From an uncultured Alphaproteobacteria bacterium (lineage in GTDB: Bacteria > Pseudomonadota > Alphaproteobacteria > Rhodobacterales > Rhodobacteraceae), in contig CACIAQ010000002.1 of NCBI GenBank assembly GCA_902584635.1, positions 91,147 to 126,002 on the forward strand: 34,856 nucleotides of DNA, written 5' to 3'. The stretch's first letter is position 1; each line of letters opens with the position of its first letter. This document shows, in pieces, positions 32,051 through 34,856 of the stretch. The translations under genes and the position numbers were made by a program. Below the pieces are notes generated by a model. That model did no database searches, was not told the origin of the DNA, and saw nothing but the letters and a program-made list of their open reading frames with translations.

Positions 32051-32389
32051 GTGAAAGAAATAAAATTTAAACAAAAAATAGAGGCTTTAAAGTTTAATGA
32101 TAATGGTTTAATTCCCTGCGTAGTTCAAGATCATGACAGTAAACAGGTCCTAATGCTTGCTTGGGGTTCAAAAGCCACATTGCTTAAGAGTTTCTTGAGT
32201 GGGCTCGCCACCTATTGGTCGAGATCTAGAAGTGAGATTTGGGTTAAAGGACAAACTTCTGGCAACATTCAAGAAATAAAAAATATACATATTGATTGTG
32301 ATAAAGATACCGTTCTTTTTGAAGTCAAACAAACTGGTGGAGCTTGTCATACAGGATCTAAATCATGTTTCTTTACAAAACTCCTTTAG
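32051..32389 (+). CDS. hisI: Phosphoribosyl-AMP cyclohydrolase
   Basis: The 112-residue enzyme opens the purine ring of PR-AMP in the third step of histidine synthesis. The zinc and magnesium site is given by IDCDKDTVLFEV with its DCDxD pattern and by the cysteines in GGACHTGSKSCFF; the substrate segment TYWSRSRSEIWVKGQTSG is complete. It lacks the HisE domain, so it is the single-function form. The start is GTG 32051, preceded by AAAAGGAC. It is not in a his operon here. Its stop overlaps that of trmFO (convergent). Confidence 0.96.
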   Translation: MKEIKFKQKIEALKFNDNGLIPCVVQDHDSKQVLMLAWGSKATLLKSFLSGLATYWSRSRSEIWVKGQTSGNIQEIKNIHIDCDKDTVLFEVKQTGGACHTGSKSCFFTKLL

Positions 32390-33738
32390 AGGATGCTTTG
32401 AGACTCTAACCAACTGAGAAAATTCGATTTAGCATTTGATGTATAGGCTGAATACCTCTCTCTCCTGTTTTTCTTTCCTCTGTGATTATTAACGGTAGAT
32501 TTGAAGAGCCCAAAGTTTATATTCATTGGTTGAAAGTCATTATTCTCTGTTATTAGATGGTTAGCGAGAGCTCCTAAGGCAGTATCAGGAGGTGGCAACA
32601 TTATGTCTGTACCTAAAATTTTTGCTCCGACAATTCGTCCTACCAGCAGCCCAATAGCGGCACTCTCAACATATCCCTCAACACCAGTAATTTGCCCCGC
32701 AAGGCTGATATAAGGATGTGATCTTAGTTGGAAGAATTTATCTAAAATATCAGGTGAATTCAAAAAAGTATTTTTATGTATTCCACCTAACCTTGCAAAT
32801 CTAGCTTCTTGTAATCCATTAATAGATCTTAAAATTTCTGCTTGCCTAGAATGCTTGATCTTTGTTTGGAATCCTACAATGTTGAATAGAGTACCTTCTT
32901 TATTTTCTTTTCTTAACTGAACTACGGCAAATGGGTTTCTGTCGCTTTTTGGATTTGTTAACCCTACTGGTTTCATAGGTCCAAACCTAAGCGTGTCTTT
33001 GCCTCTCGATGCCATTACCTCGATAGGTAGACATCCAGAAAAAAATGGTACATCCATTTCCCAATCATTAAAGTCCGCTTTATCACTTTCAGAGATTTTG
33101 TAAACAAACTCATAATATTCATCTTTTGTCATAGGACAGTTTAGGTAAGCTTCCCTTTCTTCAATGCTATCTCCTTTATCATATCTTGATTGAAACCATG
33201 TACATTCATAATTAATCGAGTCTGCATAAACGGTAGGTGCAATAGCATCATAAAAATATAAATTTTTCGATCCTGTTAGTTTTATTAAAGATTGTGCAAG
33301 CTTATTTGATGTGAGAGGACCGGATGCTATAATTACGTGGTCTTCTGTTAATTTTTCTAAGTCTGTAATTTCTTTTTGTATTATATTTATATAGGAATTG
33401 TTTTTTATTAACTCCGTTATTTCTGACGCAAATTTCATACGATCAACTGCCATTGCGCTTCCTGCGGGTATACGTGCTTTGTCACCTATTGAAATAATTA
33501 GCCCATCAGCAACTCTCATTTCCCAATGTAATTGGCCTACTGCATTATTGGTGTGGTCATCTGATCTAAACGAATTTGAGCAAACTAACTCCGCCAACAG
33601 AGAAGTTTTGTGGGCAGGAGTTTTTTTATTAGGTCTCATTTCATATAAATTTGATGATATACCCATGCGAGCTAGCTGCCATGCGGCTTCACTTCCAGCT
33701 AGTCCACCTCCAACTATAGCAACTTTTTTATCTGTCAT
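32386..33738 (-). CDS. trmFO: Folate/FAD-dependent tRNA methyltransferase (m5U54)
   Basis: The 450-residue flavoprotein methylates U54 of tRNA using methylene-THF. The FAD-binding VAIVGGGLAGSEAAWQLAR is at residues 6-24, followed by the TrmFO signatures YEMRPNKKTPAHKT, ELVCSNSFRSDD (with the conserved Cys of the CSNS motif), FYDAIAPTV, FFSGCLPIEVMASRG and TLRFGPMKPVGL. The C-terminal GVEGYVESAAIGLLVGR also fits. The length is normal. Its ATG follows directly after the gyrA stop TAA with no gap, so it depends on the gyrA transcript. Confidence 0.97.
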   Translation of the reverse strand: MTDKKVAIVGGGLAGSEAAWQLARMGISSNLYEMRPNKKTPAHKTSLLAELVCSNSFRSDDHTNNAVGQLHWEMRVADGLIISIGDKARIPAGSAMAVDRMKFASEITELIKNNSYINIIQKEITDLEKLTEDHVIIASGPLTSNKLAQSLIKLTGSKNLYFYDAIAPTVYADSINYECTWFQSRYDKGDSIEEREAYLNCPMTKDEYYEFVYKISESDKADFNDWEMDVPFFSGCLPIEVMASRGKDTLRFGPMKPVGLTNPKSDRNPFAVVQLRKENKEGTLFNIVGFQTKIKHSRQAEILRSINGLQEARFARLGGIHKNTFLNSPDILDKFFQLRSHPYISLAGQITGVEGYVESAAIGLLVGRIVGAKILGTDIMLPPPDTALGALANHLITENNDFQPMNINFGLFKSTVNNHRGKKNRRERYSAYTSNAKSNFLSWLESQSIL

Positions 33739-34856
33739 TTAATCTGCGTCTTCGGCTGAATCTGCGATCCAAGCAACAGACACAACATTTTCATCTCCCC
33801 TGGTATCAAATACTTTTACACCGGATGCGCTTCTTGATTGCCTTGATATTTCATATACTGAGCAGCGTATGCTTTGGCCTGTTGACGTAACAAGCATTAT
33901 TTGATCATCATCTTCGACGGTAAAGGAGGCTATAATGCTATCTTGTCGTCTTTCCAGATTAGCAGATGTAATTCCTTGACCTCCACGTCCCGACCGTCTG
34001 TATTCATGGGCTGACGATCTTTTCCCAAAACCTTGTGATGTTATCGTTAAAATCCATTCCTCCAAAGCCCCTAACTCAACATATCTTTCTTGACTTAGAA
34101 CTAATGTGGAGTCTTCTCCATTTTCAATTCCGTTATCTTCACCAGTAATTGCTCTTCTCATTTTGAAATATGCCAGTCTTTCCTCTGTGCTGACCTCCAC
34201 GTGTTTTAATATGGCCATAGATATTACGGTATCATCTTTTCTCAAAGTTATTCCTTTGACACCCACGGAATCACGACCTTTGAAAATTCTAACATCGTTG
34301 GTATTAAAGCGAATAGCTTTTCCTTTTGCAGAAGTAAGAAGTACGTCATTATCATTCTTGCATATCTGTGCACCAACTAATGTTGTGTTTTCAGGCAATT
34401 TCATAGCAATTTTGCCATTTGCCTTTACATTAGTGAAATCTGACAGTGCATTTCTTCTAACATTACCTGTGGAAGTCGCAAAAAATATTTGAAGGTCTTT
34501 CCATGTTTCTTCCTCTGCATCAACTGGTAAAATAGTGGTAATTCTAGCTGGTGAATTAATCGGTAGTAGGTTTATTATAGCTTTACCTTTCGAGTTTTTA
34601 CCACTTTGTGGTAAGCGCCAGGTCTTGAGTTTGTAAACAAAACCATCTGAGGAAAAGAATAGTAGGGGTGTATGTGTGTTCGTAACGAATAGGTTGGTTA
34701 CCACATCAGTTTCTTTCGTATTCATTCCTTGCGTACCCTTGCCACCCCGTTTTTGTTCCCTATATTCTGATAACGCTGTTCTCTTGATGTATCCTTCCCT
34801 AGTAACTGTTACCACCATCTCTTCTTTTTCTATAAGGTCTTCGTCTTCAAAGTCCC
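33739..34856 (-). CDS. gyrA: DNA gyrase subunit A, C-terminal part (5' end beyond window)
   Basis: About 372 codons are present, open to the right edge. They encode the C-terminal DNA-wrapping beta-pinwheel domain. The sequence begins DFEDEDLIEKEEMVVTVTRE, as at the end of the gyrase coiled coil, followed by the GyrA box QKRGGKG, which gyrase needs for negative supercoiling and which topoisomerase IV lacks. Further blades repeat the R-x-x-G-x-G-G-x-G pattern (RRSGRGGQG) at regular spacing. The catalytic tyrosine domain lies outside. The protein ends in an acidic tail (SAEDAD). trmFO follows with no gap. Confidence 0.97.
   Translation of the reverse strand, partial: DFEDEDLIEKEEMVVTVTREGYIKRTALSEYREQKRGGKGTQGMNTKETDVVTNLFVTNTHTPLLFFSSDGFVYKLKTWRLPQSGKNSKGKAIINLLPINSPARITTILPVDAEEETWKDLQIFFATSTGNVRRNALSDFTNVKANGKIAMKLPENTTLVGAQICKNDNDVLLTSAKGKAIRFNTNDVRIFKGRDSVGVKGITLRKDDTVISMAILKHVEVSTEERLAYFKMRRAITGEDNGIENGEDSTLVLSQERYVELGALEEWILTITSQGFGKRSSAHEYRRSGRGGQGITSANLERRQDSIIASFTVEDDDQIMLVTSTGQSIRCSVYEISRQSRSASGVKVFDTRGDENVVSVAWIADSAEDAD

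Overview
The window looks like chromosomal DNA from a free-living, probably marine, low-GC alphaproteobacterium. The evidence is a set of genes typical of that class: a DUF1476 (ATP synthase zeta-like) gene, an IalB-like periplasmic protein, a PrdX/YbaK-type deacylase, a two-cysteine NifU/IscU-like scaffold next to hisI, TrmFO beside gyrA, and a lon / tRNA-Val / tRNA-Asp block with CCA encoded in both tRNAs. An orphan MttB-family methyltransferase, high AT content and very tight packing fit planktonic lineages. The exact clade cannot be fixed from the sequence alone.

Layout. 1-2906 (minus strand) is a likely operon: cytochrome P450, MORN/YwqK-repeat protein, short alkyltransferase (MGMT-like) and an MFS transporter cut by the left edge. 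A divergent M20 amidohydrolase follows (2997-4160). 4161-6645 is a gene-poor, very AT-rich accessory stretch. It holds an eroded IS1595-like transposase trace, a DUF952 + cytochrome b561-like pair, a tyrosine-integrase N-terminal remnant, an acetyltransferase stub and nested inverted repeats. It ends at an intact FkbM methyltransferase with its own terminator.

7538-17847 is mostly housekeeping: guaA, the MttB homologue, sufT-sufA-tpiA, tgt, lon (with a good RpoH-type promoter match), tRNA-Val, tRNA-Asp, a divergent PanB-like protein, a prolyl-tRNA editing deacylase and DUF1476. 17921-21426 carries nicotinamidase, an IalB-like protein, a Sir2-like protein without zinc cysteines, and msrQ/msrP (periplasmic methionine sulfoxide repair). 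21470-25260 carries an unknown membrane protein, a small unknown protein, ccmF, ccmH and another unknown small protein. 25253-34856 carries yaaA, mnmA, ligA-recG (ATGA overlap), a candidate 38-residue membrane protein, the IscU-like gene, hisI, trmFO and the C-terminal part of gyrA, which is cut by the right edge.

Themes. Several genes serve tRNA and translation quality (tgt, mnmA, trmFO, the deacylase, two tRNAs), oxidative stress (msrPQ, yaaA) and Fe-S assembly (sufT, sufA, IscU-like). I found no CRISPR array, no intact insertion sequence, no prophage and no clear multi-gene defence system. The most unusual items are the PanB-like protein with altered metal-site residues encoded just downstream of a tRNA, the zinc-less Sir2 near a nicotinamidase, the b561-like protein that lost expected haem-ligand histidines, and the decayed integration region at 4.2-6.6 kb.
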